From NCBI GenBank assembly GCA_023382175.1, contig JAMCQB010000100.1:1-46375 (forward strand): a stretch of DNA of 46,375 nt, read 5' to 3'. A model generated the notes under the pieces. The model saw only the letters and a program-made list of their open reading frames with translations. It made no database searches and had not been told where the DNA came from. The DNA comes from Nitrospirota bacterium. Its GTDB lineage: Bacteria > Nitrospirota > Thermodesulfovibrionia > Thermodesulfovibrionales > UBA9159. Positions 24,358-33,483 of this stretch are shown here, piece after piece. Each line of letters begins with the position of its first letter. The first letter of the stretch is position 1. Made by a program: the position numbers and the translations under genes.

Positions 24358-25596
24358 AATCTCCACAGCCCTGCCCACAGCGCCGGCCTTTTCATTGTAG
24401 AGCGCCTTTGCCCTCTCCCCCATGGCCTTCCTTTTTGCCGGGGACCTGAGGAGCTCTTTGATCACCTCATACAACCCCTCAGCATCGGTCTTTATGGCGC
24501 CGCTGCCAATGTAAAAGTCCTGGATAAAGGGGAAATTCTCCATGTGAGGCCCGCAGACCACGGGCTTCCCCCAGAAGGCAGGCTCAAGGGGATTGTGACC
24601 TCCGACCTTGTAGAAACTCCCGCCCATGATCGCAACATCGGATATGCCGTAGGAAGAGGCCAGCTCGCCCATGGTGTCGAGGATCACGATCCTCCCCTTT
24701 ATCGTTCCCTGTTCAACGTTCACCGCGCCGATTTCAGACCGCTTCACGCAGGGAAGCCCCAGCGAATGTATCATATCCTCAACTTTTCTGAACCGCTCAG
24801 GATGCCTCGGGGCGAGGATGAGATTCATCTCGGGGAAATCCTTCCTCAGTCTCTCAAAAACAGAGGCCATCAGTTCTTCTTCCCCTTCGTGGGTGCTTCC
24901 CGCCAGCGCCACCGGATGGCCCAGTGAGTTCGCCCATTCAGGCAGTTTCTCTGCAGGTCTTGTGTCGAACTTGAAATTCCCCGTCACCCTGACCTTATTC
25001 CCCTCCACACCCAGTTCCCTTATCCTTTCCTCATAGACGCGGTCCTGCATGCAGAAGAGCTCCACGCACGCCAGCACATCCCTTATAAAGAATTTGATCC
25101 GCCTGTAGCCTTTGAAGGAATTCTCGGAAAGCCTTCCGTTCAGCACCAGGATAGGGATGCCCTCCTGTTTAAACGTACGAAAGATATTGGGCCACAGTTC
25201 TGTTTCCACAGTGATAAAGAGCGCAGGCCGTATCCTCTTGAGAACCCTCCTGACGATATGCACAAGGTCAAAGGGGAGATAAATGATTTGGGCAAGGTCT
25301 GAAACCCTTTCGCAGGCGACCTTCTGGCCGGTGTCCGTTACGGTGGAAAGGACAAGAGGGATGGAAGGGTATCTTTCCTTCAGTTCTTTTATGAACGGCA
25401 CTGCCGAGATGACCTCCCCCACCGAGACCGCATGGACCCAGACCGGCGATGGATGTCCTTTGGCAGGAGAAGGCGAGAGAAAGCCCGTTCTCTCCCTGAG
25501 CCATCGGGAGCGGAGATCCCTCGGCCTCTTCAGATACTCAAAGGGAGCCAGGAAGAGCAGAACCACAGAATAGAGGAGGCTGTAAATGAGATACAT
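24301..25596 (-). CDS. waaA: 3-deoxy-D-manno-octulosonic acid (Kdo) transferase
   Basis: 431 aa. N-terminal membrane anchor YSLLYSVVLLFLAPFEYLKRP, then the GT-B fold with VWVHAVSVGEVISAVPFI, LVLSTVTDTGQKVA, FITVETELWPN and the C-terminal GGSFYKVGGHNPLEPAFWGKPV. It adds Kdo to lipid IVA at the inner membrane. The start codon follows directly after the msbA stop (TAAATG). A segment NVEQGTIKG is encoded by a GTTCAACGTTCA repeat in a variable loop. The 3' end is convergent with and overlaps the peptidase fusion gene. Confidence 0.95.
   Translation of the reverse strand: MYLIYSLLYSVVLLFLAPFEYLKRPRDLRSRWLRERTGFLSPSPAKGHPSPVWVHAVSVGEVISAVPFIKELKERYPSIPLVLSTVTDTGQKVACERVSDLAQIIYLPFDLVHIVRRVLKRIRPALFITVETELWPNIFRTFKQEGIPILVLNGRLSENSFKGYRRIKFFIRDVLACVELFCMQDRVYEERIRELGVEGNKVRVTGNFKFDTRPAEKLPEWANSLGHPVALAGSTHEGEEELMASVFERLRKDFPEMNLILAPRHPERFRKVEDMIHSLGLPCVKRSEIGAVNVEQGTIKGRIVILDTMGELASSYGISDVAIMGGSFYKVGGHNPLEPAFWGKPVVCGPHMENFPFIQDFYIGSGAIKTDAEGLYEVIKELLRSPAKRKAMGERAKALYNEKAGAVGRAVEILKGYLDPQLPLAKEKPLS
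24709..24724. repeat. GTTCAACG heptamers inside waaA
   Basis: CTGTTCAACGTTCA, two units, in frame within waaA; gives the residues VNVEQ. Confidence 0.5.
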
Positions 25597-27366
25597 TTAG
25601 AGGGGTCGCTCCGAAGGCACGGAGGATTGCGATGCAAGATGTTCCAGGGCCGCGTCGTCAAACTGCAGGCTGTAGAGCTTCTTGTAGATCCCGCCGGCTG
25701 CCAGCAGCTCCTCATGGGTGCCGGACTCCACGACCTTGCCCTTGTCCATTACGATGATCCTGTTCGCCCTTCTCACCGTGGAAAGCCTGTGGGCGATCAC
25801 AAAGGCGGTCCTGTCACTCATAAGGTTCTCCAGGGCCCTCTGCACCATGATCTCTGAGGCGGTGTCAAGGGATGATGTAGCCTCATCCAGAATAAGGATA
25901 GGCGGGTTTTTCAGTATGGCCCGTGCTATGGAAAGCCTCTGCTTCTGTCCTCCCGAAAGCCTCACGCCCCTCTCCCCCACCACGGTGTCATAGCCATCGG
26001 GGAACTGGGTGATGAAATCATGGGCATATGCTGCCTTTGCCGCATTGAAGAGCTCCTCTTCCGATGCGTCGGGTTTACCGTATATGATATTCGCTCGTAC
26101 CGTATCATTGAACAGGATAATGTCCTGGCTCACGATTCCGATGAGGGAACGGAGGGATTTCAGCGTCACCTTCGATATATCAACACCGTCCACAAGAATT
26201 CTTCCTTCCACGGGCACAAAGAACTTTGGGATCAGGTCTACAAAGGTTGTCTTGCCCGCGCCGCTCCTTCCCACAAGGGCTATGATCTCCCCCTTCTTCA
26301 CCGTGAGGGAGACGCTGTTCAGCGCATCGTCCTCCGTCCCTTCGTAACGGAAGGAGACGTTGTCAAAGACGATCTCATTCGTGAATCCCTCAAGGGGAAC
26401 GGCGCCGTCCTCTTCCTTCGCTTCGTCCAGAAGCTTGTCGATCCTGTCAAGGGGCGCGCTGGCCTGATGCAGAGAGTTGTTGGCAGAAACAAGCCTTCGC
26501 GCAGGCGTATAGATCAGGAATATGGCTGCCAGGAAGGAAAAGAAATCTCCGGCGGTAATTGCTCCCCTGATGACCAGGTTGCCTCCGTACCAGAGGACAA
26601 AGGCGATGCCGAACCCTCCCACGAATTCCATCATCAGGGACGTGGCCTCGATGATCCTCTGCGACCGCATCACCTCACGGTAGAAATCGTGGTTCCTGTC
26701 CCTGAACCGTTTCATCTCGTCTTCCTCGCGACAGAAGGACTTTATGATCTTGCTCCCCGAGAAGCTTTCGGTAAGCATCTCGGTGATCTCTTCGATCTTC
26801 TCCTGGGTCATGCGACTGACCCTCTTCAGCCTCTTTCCGAGCCTCGACACAAAATAGAAGGCCACCGGCAGGACGATGAGGGAGAGGAGGGTAAGATCCC
26901 AGCGCCGGTATGTGGCAACGCCTATGAGAACGATGATCGTTCCGGTCTCAACAAAAATGTCCTTTATCGTGTAGGAGAGCAGACCCTGGACAAAACCTGC
27001 GTCATTGATCACCCTGGAGACCATGGCGCCGGTGGAGTCCTTGTGGAGGTAGCTCATGGGGAGATAGAGCATGTGGTGAAAGAGTCTGTTCCTGATGTCC
27101 CTCACCACCTTAGCCCCGGCCGACCGCATGAGATAGGAATGGAAGAAGGAAAAAACTCCCCTGCCGAGATAAGCGCCCATCACGCCAAGGCTCAGGAGAA
27201 TGAGGAAGGTCGGCTCCCTGCTCACAAAGACCTTGTCCACCGCGGGTTTCACGAGCCATGCCAGCGAACCGTTCAGCCCCGAGACAATGACGCTGCAGAC
27301 ACCGGCAACCACCAGACGTCCCCAGTAGGGTTTCACAAGAGCGAGTATCCGCTTAAAGTCCTTCAC
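25597..27366 (-). CDS. msbA: Lipid A export ABC transporter (MsbA type)
   Basis: 589 aa, fused half transporter. Six membrane helices lie in the first about 320 residues. The nucleotide-binding domain has Walker A GRSGAGKTTFVD, signature LSGGQKQRLSIARAIL, Walker B ILILDEATSSLD and the H-loop IAHRLSTV. It flips core-lipid A across the inner membrane; the position between lpxB and waaA supports this over other ABC exporters. Start codon is GTG within a GCGTGAAGG unit of the repeat that also ends lpxB, giving a 4-base overlap with lpxB. Confidence 0.93.
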   Translation of the reverse strand: MKDFKRILALVKPYWGRLVVAGVCSVIVSGLNGSLAWLVKPAVDKVFVSREPTFLILLSLGVMGAYLGRGVFSFFHSYLMRSAGAKVVRDIRNRLFHHMLYLPMSYLHKDSTGAMVSRVINDAGFVQGLLSYTIKDIFVETGTIIVLIGVATYRRWDLTLLSLIVLPVAFYFVSRLGKRLKRVSRMTQEKIEEITEMLTESFSGSKIIKSFCREEDEMKRFRDRNHDFYREVMRSQRIIEATSLMMEFVGGFGIAFVLWYGGNLVIRGAITAGDFFSFLAAIFLIYTPARRLVSANNSLHQASAPLDRIDKLLDEAKEEDGAVPLEGFTNEIVFDNVSFRYEGTEDDALNSVSLTVKKGEIIALVGRSGAGKTTFVDLIPKFFVPVEGRILVDGVDISKVTLKSLRSLIGIVSQDIILFNDTVRANIIYGKPDASEEELFNAAKAAYAHDFITQFPDGYDTVVGERGVRLSGGQKQRLSIARAILKNPPILILDEATSSLDTASEIMVQRALENLMSDRTAFVIAHRLSTVRRANRIIVMDKGKVVESGTHEELLAAGGIYKKLYSLQFDDAALEHLASQSSVPSERPL

Positions 27367-27400
27367 GCCTCACGCCTCACGTCTTGCGCCTCACGGTCTT
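27362..27400. repeat. GTGAGGC heptamer array at the lpxB stop / msbA start
   Basis: GCCTCACGCCTCACGTCTTG and GCGCCTCACGG, about five units. On the coding strand it encodes LpxB's last residues, its TGA and the GTG of msbA. Confidence 0.8.
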
Positions 27401-28529
27401 TCCATCCCGCCATCTCACCGATCATTTCCGCAACCCTCCGGGACGGCCTTTTCCCGAAAAAAACTTCCCGAACCCTTCTGAATGCAGAGACCTTAGAGGT
27501 CCTGTACGTTTCATCATACAAAATCTTCCTGCATTGTTTCATTATATTCTCTTTATTTGCCTCATGCTGAATGAGTTCAGGGATGACCTCCCTCCCGGCG
27601 ATGATGTTCACAAGGGATATGTATTTCACCTTCAGCATCCTCTTCGCCAGGAAGTATGTCAACGGGGAGACTTTATAAACAACCACTGTGGGCACGCCCA
27701 TAAGCGCAGCCTGGAGGGTGGCGGTGCCCGATGCGATTATTGCCATGTCCGAAGAGGCGAGGGCCTGTATCGCCCCGCCTCGCGCCACTTTCACCCCTTC
27801 TTTTCCAAGGGCGTCAAGGGAAGCACGGAACCTTTCCGGTTCTATGTTCGGCGCAAGGGGGAGGACGAACCTGCATTCCTTGAACTCCCTCTTCGACTCC
27901 GTTACAACGTCAATGAACAAAGGCAGGAGGGTCTTCAGTTCATTGGGCCTGCTTCCCGGCAGAAGGGAGATTATGGGATTACCTGTTTTGGCTTTTGAAC
28001 GTTGAACGTCAGGGTTTTCGGTTTCGTATTCCTCTATCTCTTCCATTATGGGATGCCCCACAAATTCACAGGGGATGCCGGCGCTTTTGTAGATCTCCTC
28101 TTCAAAGGGAAGGAGCACCGCGACCCTGTCCGCGATCTTTCCCATGGTCTTCACCCTCCCCTTCCGCCATGCCCAGACCTGGGGGCTTACATAATACAGC
28201 ACTTTTATTCCCCGCCTTTTCGCGACCCGTGCCACTCTGAAATTGAATTCAGGGTAGTCGATGAGGACCAGGACATCAGGCGAACATTCGGTCAGGGCTT
28301 TTACCGCACGTCTATATGATTCATGGACCTTTTGTAGAGAAAGGAGCGCCTCTGTTAAGCCCAGGGCGCTTGATATGCCGGAGAGAAGCTCAACGCCTGC
28401 ATCCTTCATCCTGTCCCCGCCGATACCCACGAGCCTTGTCCCGGGCCACGCAGACCTCAATGCCGTTGCGAGAAGGGAACCGTAAAGTTCACCGGAACTC
28501 TCCCCTGCCACGATCATGACGGTCTTCAT
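27363..28529 (-). CDS. lpxB: Lipid-A-disaccharide synthase
   Basis: 388 aa. It joins UDP-2,3-diacyl sugar and lipid X. Starts IVAGESSGELYG, with LIDYPEFNFRVA, YYVSPQVWAWRKGR, LLPFEEEIY, GHPIMEE, SLLPGSRPNEL and ASGTATLQAALMGVPTVVVYK in the expected order. A short extra piece (DVQRSKAK) between the GHPIMEE region and SLLPGSR is encoded by GTTGAACG heptamers, and the last 11 residues (REAQDVRREA) by GTGAGGC heptamers. It follows gnnB with a gap of about 200 bases. Confidence 0.95.
   Translation of the reverse strand: MKTVMIVAGESSGELYGSLLATALRSAWPGTRLVGIGGDRMKDAGVELLSGISSALGLTEALLSLQKVHESYRRAVKALTECSPDVLVLIDYPEFNFRVARVAKRRGIKVLYYVSPQVWAWRKGRVKTMGKIADRVAVLLPFEEEIYKSAGIPCEFVGHPIMEEIEEYETENPDVQRSKAKTGNPIISLLPGSRPNELKTLLPLFIDVVTESKREFKECRFVLPLAPNIEPERFRASLDALGKEGVKVARGGAIQALASSDMAIIASGTATLQAALMGVPTVVVYKVSPLTYFLAKRMLKVKYISLVNIIAGREVIPELIQHEANKENIMKQCRKILYDETYRTSKVSAFRRVREVFFGKRPSRRVAEMIGEMAGWKDREAQDVRREA
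27993..28012. repeat. GTTGAACG heptamers inside lpxB
   Basis: TTTTGAACGTTGAACGTCAG, in frame in a non-conserved loop of lpxB. Confidence 0.65.
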
Positions 28530-28726
28530 TGTAAAATTCCGGATTCAGCGATGAGGAAGGTTGGCTTGAGATGCACTTGTTGGTGATGCTTTATGGTTCT
28601 TGAAGAAAAATTTATCCGGCGGTTCCGGCCGGCCACAACGCAATTGGCAGGCAGAATGCCGACTTGCGGACCTGGAGAGCTGTCAATGAGGACTATTATA
28701 AATTTTTCGGAAAGGATCATGAAGCA
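28530..28726. other. lpxB upstream gap with a diverged GCAGGCAGAATGCC repeat
   Basis: The plus strand holds GGCAGGCAGAATGCCGACTT, which resembles the common dispersed AGGCAGGATGCCTG-type repeat. A 64-codon minus ORF (28526-28720) crosses it but has no ribosome site and its composition looks like repeat translation. No terminator is evident, so lpxB may be transcribed with gnnB. Confidence 0.4.
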
Positions 28727-29821
28727 CTATCCCGCGACACTTTTTATGATCTCCGCGATCTGCTCGATGCTCGATTCCTCAAGCTCCGGATACATGGGCA
28801 AAGAGAGTACCTCCCTTGACGCCTGTTCGGCGAAGGGGAAATCACCCTCTTTGTGACCGAGAAAACCGAGGGCCTTCTGGAGATGAAGGGGCTGCGGGTA
28901 ATAGACCACAGAGGATACGGAATGCTCCTTAAGAGCCTTCTGTATCCTGTCCCGGTCCCCGGAAAGGATCGTGTACTGGTTATACACGTGGTAAGCGCCC
29001 TCTTTTTCGGAAGGGCACCGCACTGAGTCGCAGAGGGCGGCACGATAGAATGAGGCATTCATCCTCCGCTTTTTGTTGTATTCATCCAGCCTCTTTAACT
29101 TCACCAGGAGTATGCCAGCCTGTATCTCATCGAGCCTGCTGTTAAAGCCCACGGATTCGTGGACGTAGGAGCCCTTTGAGCCGTGATTCCTGAGACCTTT
29201 TATGGAATCGGCCAGTTCACTGCTCTTAAGCGTAATCATGCCCCCATCTCCATACGCGCCGAGATTCTTGCTGGGATAGAAGCTGAAACACCCCGCATCC
29301 CCGAAACTGCCGACTTTCTTCCCCTTGACCGCTGCACCTATGGCCTGGGCGCAGTCCTCGATTACAAAGAGGTTATGCCTCCCCGCAATCTCCATGATCT
29401 TCTCCATATCGCAGGGGTGCCCAAAAAGGTGGACGGGCAGGATCGCTTTGGTCCTCGGGGTTATCTTCTCCTCGATCTTGCTGCAATCCATATTGAACGT
29501 GTCCAGTTCGATATCCGCAAAGACCGGTTTTGCCCCTGTGTAGACAATGGCCTCAGCTGTGGCAAAAAAGGTGAAGGGGGTAGTGATCACCTCATCGCCG
29601 TCCCCGATGTCAAGGGCCTCCATGGCCAGATGAAGGGCGTCCGTCCCTGATGCGACCCCTATGGCCTGGGAAACCCCTGTGTACTCCGCCATCTTCCCTT
29701 CAAATTCACGGACCTTCGGTCCCAGAATATACTGCGAACTCTCCAGTATCTGGCTCATCATCAAAAATATCTCTTCCCTGATCCCTGAAAACTGCTTCCC
29801 CAAGTCGACCATAGGTATCAT
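28727..29821 (-). CDS. DegT/DnrJ/EryC1-family PLP aminotransferase, GnnB-like
   Basis: 364 aa from the ATG at 29821, which has GGAGAGG upstream; the track start is a TTG one codon earlier. Typical landmarks: [46 protein letters not shown] and the PLP lysine in [14 protein letters not shown]. With the oxidoreductase gene it overlaps, it probably makes a 3-amino sugar nucleotide. In Acidithiobacillus, gnnA-gnnB stand next to lpxB and convert UDP-GlcNAc to UDP-GlcNAc3N for amide-linked lipid A; the gene order here is the same. A role in an EPS sugar (WbpE type) is the alternative. Confidence 0.85.
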   Translation of the reverse strand: MIPMVDLGKQFSGIREEIFLMMSQILESSQYILGPKVREFEGKMAEYTGVSQAIGVASGTDALHLAMEALDIGDGDEVITTPFTFFATAEAIVYTGAKPVFADIELDTFNMDCSKIEEKITPRTKAILPVHLFGHPCDMEKIMEIAGRHNLFVIEDCAQAIGAAVKGKKVGSFGDAGCFSFYPSKNLGAYGDGGMITLKSSELADSIKGLRNHGSKGSYVHESVGFNSRLDEIQAGILLVKLKRLDEYNKKRRMNASFYRAALCDSVRCPSEKEGAYHVYNQYTILSGDRDRIQKALKEHSVSSVVYYPQPLHLQKALGFLGHKEGDFPFAEQASREVLSLPMYPELEESSIEQIAEIIKSVAG

Positions 29822-30732
29822 CAATGCCTCTCCATTACCGAATTTATTTCCAGCACCACACTCAGAGCGTTTCTTCCCTCAATACCCGAGACCTTCGGCC
29901 GTTCCCTGGTCCCGATGCAGCGGATAAAATCCTTCAGCTCCTCTTTAAGGGGTTCACGGTATTCAGGCCTGACAATCTCCGCATCCCCCGGCTCGGTGGG
30001 GGAACGCAGTTCCACCGTGGATGTCTGGTAATCCAGCTCCATGTATGCGTTCTTTTGAAATACCTTGAGCATCCTCTGCTTTTCACCGGCAATGCGGCTC
30101 GCGGTGAGGGATGCCACCGCGCCGTTTTCGAATTCGAGCCATGCCCTGGCCTCATCGATCTTTTCTGTTACGAGAGAAAATCCAAAGGCGCTGATGCTCT
30201 TCACAGGGGAACGGACAAGACCTAAGATTATGTCGATGTCGTGGATCATGAGATCCAGGGTAACATCAACGTCAAAGCATCTGTTGAGGAAAGGAGAGAC
30301 CCTCACCGCCTCCAGAAATCTCGGCTCTTCGATCATACGCGTCAAAGCGACGACTCCGGGATTATACCGTTCCAGATGTCCGACCTGGAGGATGCGGTCC
30401 CGTTTCGCTGCCTCGCTGATGAGCTCGTCCGCTTCGGATACTGTGGTCGTGATGGGCTTTTCCACGAGGACGTCTTTCCCGGCCCTTATACAATCCAGGG
30501 CAACCTCAAAATGCTGGGAAGTGGGCACCGCTATGCTCAATGCATCTACGTCATTCAAGGAGTCCTGATAATTACGATAGGCTCTCGAGGCATATTTTCC
30601 TGCCACTTCCTGCGCCCGTTTTTCGTCGGTGTCCACCACCCCCGCAAGCTCCGCATCCTGCAGTTCCGAATAGATCCTCGCGTGGTGCTGTCCCAGATAT
30701 CCGGCGCCCACCACAGCTACCCTCAGAGCCAT
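29821..30732 (-). CDS. Gfo/Idh/MocA-family oxidoreductase, GnnA-like
   Basis: 303 aa. Rossmann start [22 protein letters not shown], then [18 protein letters not shown], the family EKP motif in [10 protein letters not shown], and [22 protein letters not shown] carries the usual active-site His/Asp. It would oxidise the C3 hydroxyl of a UDP-sugar for the aminotransferase encoded directly downstream (TGATG overlap). A good AAAGGAA precedes the ATG. It heads the gnnA-gnnB-lpxB-msbA-waaA run; the space upstream is repeat DNA. Confidence 0.85.
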   Translation of the reverse strand: MALRVAVVGAGYLGQHHARIYSELQDAELAGVVDTDEKRAQEVAGKYASRAYRNYQDSLNDVDALSIAVPTSQHFEVALDCIRAGKDVLVEKPITTTVSEADELISEAAKRDRILQVGHLERYNPGVVALTRMIEEPRFLEAVRVSPFLNRCFDVDVTLDLMIHDIDIILGLVRSPVKSISAFGFSLVTEKIDEARAWLEFENGAVASLTASRIAGEKQRMLKVFQKNAYMELDYQTSTVELRSPTEPGDAEIVRPEYREPLKEELKDFIRCIGTRERPKVSGIEGRNALSVVLEINSVMERH

Positions 30733-30989
30733 AAATTCCTTTCCATAAGATTTGCCGGATATTTTGCACTAAACGCATGCATTTGAGCAAGCACTTAAAC
30801 AGGACGTAAGGCGCAAGACGTGAAGTGTGAAACGCAAAAGTGTGAGACGTAAAACATAAAGGGTCAAGTGGTAAAGCGGCGAAAAGGTCAAGAGGAAACG
30901 GACTCAGGGAAAAGCCTTTTGACCTTTTTGTCTGTTAGCCTGTTTACGATTTACACCTTACCCTTTGCGGTCTTTTGGTCGACTGAGAG
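30733..30989. repeat. Repeat-filled gap: GTAAGGC-type units and a hairpin repeat
   Basis: GACGTAAGGCGCAAGACGTG and further diverged units run over about 30803-30865. Next comes GGGTCAAGTGGTAAAG, then AAAAGGTCAAGAGG with inverse CCTTTTGACCTTTTT, which could act as a terminator for the recN-ferredoxin transcript. A related GGGTTCAAGTGG block is found at about 35030-35060. Confidence 0.65.
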
Positions 30990-31229
30990 CTATGAGCCAT
31001 GAGCCGCTTCAGTTTGCTCCTCTTCCTTCCAGACCACAATGGCGATCTCGGGACACATCTGCGCGCACAATGCGCAGCCGTTGCACATTTCCAGGGTTTC
31101 CACTTTTGCAGGGAAGTATCCGCTGGAATTGAATTCCCTGTCCATGACGATGACGCCCTTGGGGCAGGCAAGCACACAGTACTTGCATCCCTTGCACAAC
31201 TGCCGGTCTATGGAAATCTTTCCTTTCAT
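30990..31229 (-). CDS. Small 2x[4Fe-4S] ferredoxin (oxidoreductase delta-subunit-like)
   Basis: 79 aa. Two cluster motifs: CKGCKYCVLACPKG and CNGCALCAQMCPEI. It resembles the delta subunit of 2-oxoacid:ferredoxin oxidoreductases, but no other subunit lies nearby in the window, so it may be a free electron carrier. It overlaps recN by 4 bases (ATGA). The last residues (AAHGS) and the TAG are encoded by the ATGAGCC-type repeat. Confidence 0.88.
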   Translation of the reverse strand: MKGKISIDRQLCKGCKYCVLACPKGVIVMDREFNSSGYFPAKVETLEMCNGCALCAQMCPEIAIVVWKEEEQTEAAHGS

Positions 31230-32890
31230 ATGAGCTTCTCCTGCGGCCGCAATTCCCTCCCCAGAAGCTCCCGTGCATGCCTGAGGGAAATGTCCGTCAC
31301 CTTTCCGCTGAGCATACGCGCAATCTCTTCTTCCCGTTCCTTCGGCGAAAGTTTTTTTAGTTTAACATATACTCCCTCTTTCCTCTCCCCTTTTTCGATC
31401 ATGATATGATGGTCGGCCATTGCCGCGATCTGGGGAAGATGGGTGATGCACAGCACCTGATGCCTCTTCGCGAGGTTCTTCAGCCTCCTGCCGACGCTCT
31501 CCGCCGTCCTGCCGCCGATGCCGGCGTCCACCTCGTCAAAGATCAAGACAGGGATACTGTCAACCTCTGCCAGTGTCCCCTTCAGTGCGAGCATGATCCG
31601 GGAAAGCTCCCCCCCGGAAGCAACCCTGCTCAGGGGTTTCGGCGGTTCTCCCTTGTTTGCGGTAAAGAGAAATTCCACGCCGTCCATTCCTGTGGAGGAC
31701 AGGGGAGCGGGCTTTATCCCGACCGCAAAATCAGCCTTCTCCATAGCCAACTCTCCCAGTACCCCCTTCACACTGTAGGCTATCTTTTTCGCAACCTCTT
31801 TCCTCTTTACAGAGAGCCGGGAGGCAAGGTCATTGAGTCTCTTATCCTTCCCGGCCAGCTCATTTTCCAGCTCCCTCACCCGTTCATCTGACAGGGTGAG
31901 TCTCTCCAACTCCTCTGCCGCCCCATCCCTGTGCTTCAGTATCCCTTCGATCCCCTCGCCGTACTTTTTCTCCAGTCTCTTTATGAGGTCGAGCCTCTCC
32001 TCTATGCTCTCAAGCCTTTGGGGGTCACCGTCATATCTGTCCTTATGCCGCCTCAAGGAGACCGTTGCATCCTCCACCAGCGGCAGCGCTGATTCAAGGA
32101 GATCCAGAGTCTCTGCTACCCCGTGATCTATCCTGGATATCTCCTTGATCATGGCAACAGCTGCAGAAAGCTTTTCCGAGGATGAGCCTTCACCGCTGTA
32201 AAGGAGGAGATATGCGCTATCCGCCAGTTCTTTCAGTTTTGCAAAATTCGCGAGGATTGCCCTCTCTTCCGTCAACGCCTCCTTTTCTCCGGCCTTCAGG
32301 GAAGCAGCGTCGATCTCGCTTATCTGAAACTTCAGCAGATCGAGCCGCTGTTCCTTCTCCCTGATATTCGACGTGAGGGTGGACAGTTCGTGCTTGAGGG
32401 ACTGGACCTCGTGAAACATCCCCTCCAGTTCCGTACGTTCATCCAGGAGCTTTCCGTAAGCATCAAGCATTGTTCTCTGGTTATCGGTGAAAAGGAGACT
32501 CTGGTGTTCGTGCTGACCATGGATATCCACCAGGGATCTCCCGATTTCGAGGAGGGTCTGGACATTCACCATGGTATCGTTGACATACGCCCTGCTCTTT
32601 CCTCCCGAGGAGAGATTTCTTCTGAGGATGACGCCGTTTTCAGAAGGGATGCCGAGCCGCTCCAGATGCGGGCCGGCGGGAACGTCGAAATAGGCCTCCA
32701 CTGTTGTTTCGTTCTTTCCCGTCCTGATGGCGTCCGTCTGTGCCCTGGCTCCCAGGGTGAGGCTGAGGGCGTCCACGATGATGGATTTGCCTGCTCCGGT
32801 CTCACCTGTCAGGACATTGAATCCCGGTTCAAAGCGTATGGCGAGGGTGTCGATAATAGCAAAGTCCCTGATCCGCAACTGCATCAGCAT
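31226..32890 (-). CDS. recN: DNA repair ATPase RecN
   Basis: 554 aa from the ATG at 32890; a second ATG is at 32884. The track start (33037) adds 49 residues without family likeness. SMC-like: Walker A GETGAGKSIIVDALSL at the N-terminus, central coiled coils, LSSGGKSRAYVN, then signature SGGELSRIMLALK and Walker B PVLIFDEVDAGIGG. It acts in double-strand break repair. No good ribosome site is visible. The ferredoxin gene is coupled downstream. Confidence 0.93.
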   Translation of the reverse strand: MLMQLRIRDFAIIDTLAIRFEPGFNVLTGETGAGKSIIVDALSLTLGARAQTDAIRTGKNETTVEAYFDVPAGPHLERLGIPSENGVILRRNLSSGGKSRAYVNDTMVNVQTLLEIGRSLVDIHGQHEHQSLLFTDNQRTMLDAYGKLLDERTELEGMFHEVQSLKHELSTLTSNIREKEQRLDLLKFQISEIDAASLKAGEKEALTEERAILANFAKLKELADSAYLLLYSGEGSSSEKLSAAVAMIKEISRIDHGVAETLDLLESALPLVEDATVSLRRHKDRYDGDPQRLESIEERLDLIKRLEKKYGEGIEGILKHRDGAAEELERLTLSDERVRELENELAGKDKRLNDLASRLSVKRKEVAKKIAYSVKGVLGELAMEKADFAVGIKPAPLSSTGMDGVEFLFTANKGEPPKPLSRVASGGELSRIMLALKGTLAEVDSIPVLIFDEVDAGIGGRTAESVGRRLKNLAKRHQVLCITHLPQIAAMADHHIMIEKGERKEGVYVKLKKLSPKEREEEIARMLSGKVTDISLRHARELLGRELRPQEKLI

Positions 32891-33013
32891 GCTACAAAAA
32901 TACCACAGAGGAATGGGGAAATTCCAACTTCTAAACTTTAAATTACGAACTGGAGTGGAAAATCGGAATGCACGTCCCGCAAAGTGGCATCTGGCACGAT
33001 TTTTTCTAAATGC

Positions 33014-33030
33014 GCCCAAAAATTTTGGGC
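33014..33030. promoter_or_regulatory. Perfect 8+8 palindrome abutting the HU promoter
   Basis: GCCCAAAAATTTTGGGC, arms of 8 bases around a central A, ends one base before the -35 box of the HU gene. It could be an operator or a terminator-like hairpin without a T-run. Confidence 0.45.
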
Positions 33031-33059
33031 TTGACAAAAGAATCTCTTCTTGATACCTT
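33031..33059 (+). promoter_or_regulatory. Sigma70-type promoter of the HU gene
   Basis: TTGACA (33031-33036), 17 bases, TACCTT (33054-33059). Transcription would start about 40 bases before the HU ATG, which has AAAGGGGGG upstream. Confidence 0.7.
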
Positions 33060-33108
33060 TATCTCAATACGGAATTATCAAGTACTACCAAAGAAAGGGG
33101 GGACCTAG

Positions 33109-33381
33109 ATGACTAAGGCGGAGCTTATCGACAAGATAGCTTCTGGCGCCGGGTTCAGCAAGGCAGATGCTTCCAAGGCACTTGATTCCACGCTGAATGC
33201 TGTTAAGGCGTCATTGAAGAAAGGCCAGAAGGTGACACTGGTGGGATTTGGAACCTTTTCAGTAGTGAAGAGGAAGGCTCGGAAGGGGCGGAACCCGAGG
33301 ACAGGTGCGGTAATAACCATTCCTGCTGCCAAGACTCCAAAGTTCACATCCGGCAAGGCGCTCAAGGATGCAGTAAGATAA
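33109..33381 (+). CDS. hup: HU-family nucleoid DNA-binding protein
   Basis: 90 aa. Standard HU/IHF fold: [20 protein letters not shown] helices, then [25 protein letters not shown] with the DNA-intercalating arm and [19 protein letters not shown]. The length is that of HU. It is monocistronic, with its own promoter and a strong terminator. Confidence 0.96.
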   Translation: MTKAELIDKIASGAGFSKADASKALDSTLNAVKASLKKGQKVTLVGFGTFSVVKRKARKGRNPRTGAVITIPAAKTPKFTSGKALKDAVR

Positions 33382-33410
33382 TTATTATTTTTCCCTCAAT
33401 GCAAAAATGA

Positions 33411-33442
33411 AAAAGGGGACAGGAAACTGTCCCCTTTTTTTT
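33411..33442 (+). terminator. Rho-independent terminator of the HU gene
   Basis: Stem AAAGGGGACAG, loop GAAA, CTGTCCCCTTT, followed by a T-run. The GGGGACAG core resembles the ends of RAYT-linked repeats seen at 1.2 and 2.0 kb, so it may be a reused REP-like sequence. Confidence 0.88.
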
Positions 33443-33483
33443 CACCTCTTTTTCTGCTATCCTTTGCTTATAAGGTTCTTTAT

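Noticed and set aside
26020-27570. 516-codon ORF on the plus strand opposite msbA
   Set aside because: It runs antisense to the clearly conserved msbA frame. Its translation is rich in His/Gly/Asp with no domain, and it has no ribosome site.
28526-28720. 64-codon minus-strand ORF ending at the lpxB start
   Set aside because: The coupling with lpxB looks tempting, but the DNA resembles a dispersed GCAGGCAGAATGCC repeat and no ribosome site precedes it.
32891-33037. Extended N-terminus of RecN in the ORF track
   Set aside because: No likeness to RecN before LMQLRIRDFAIID; the HU promoter region lies just beyond.
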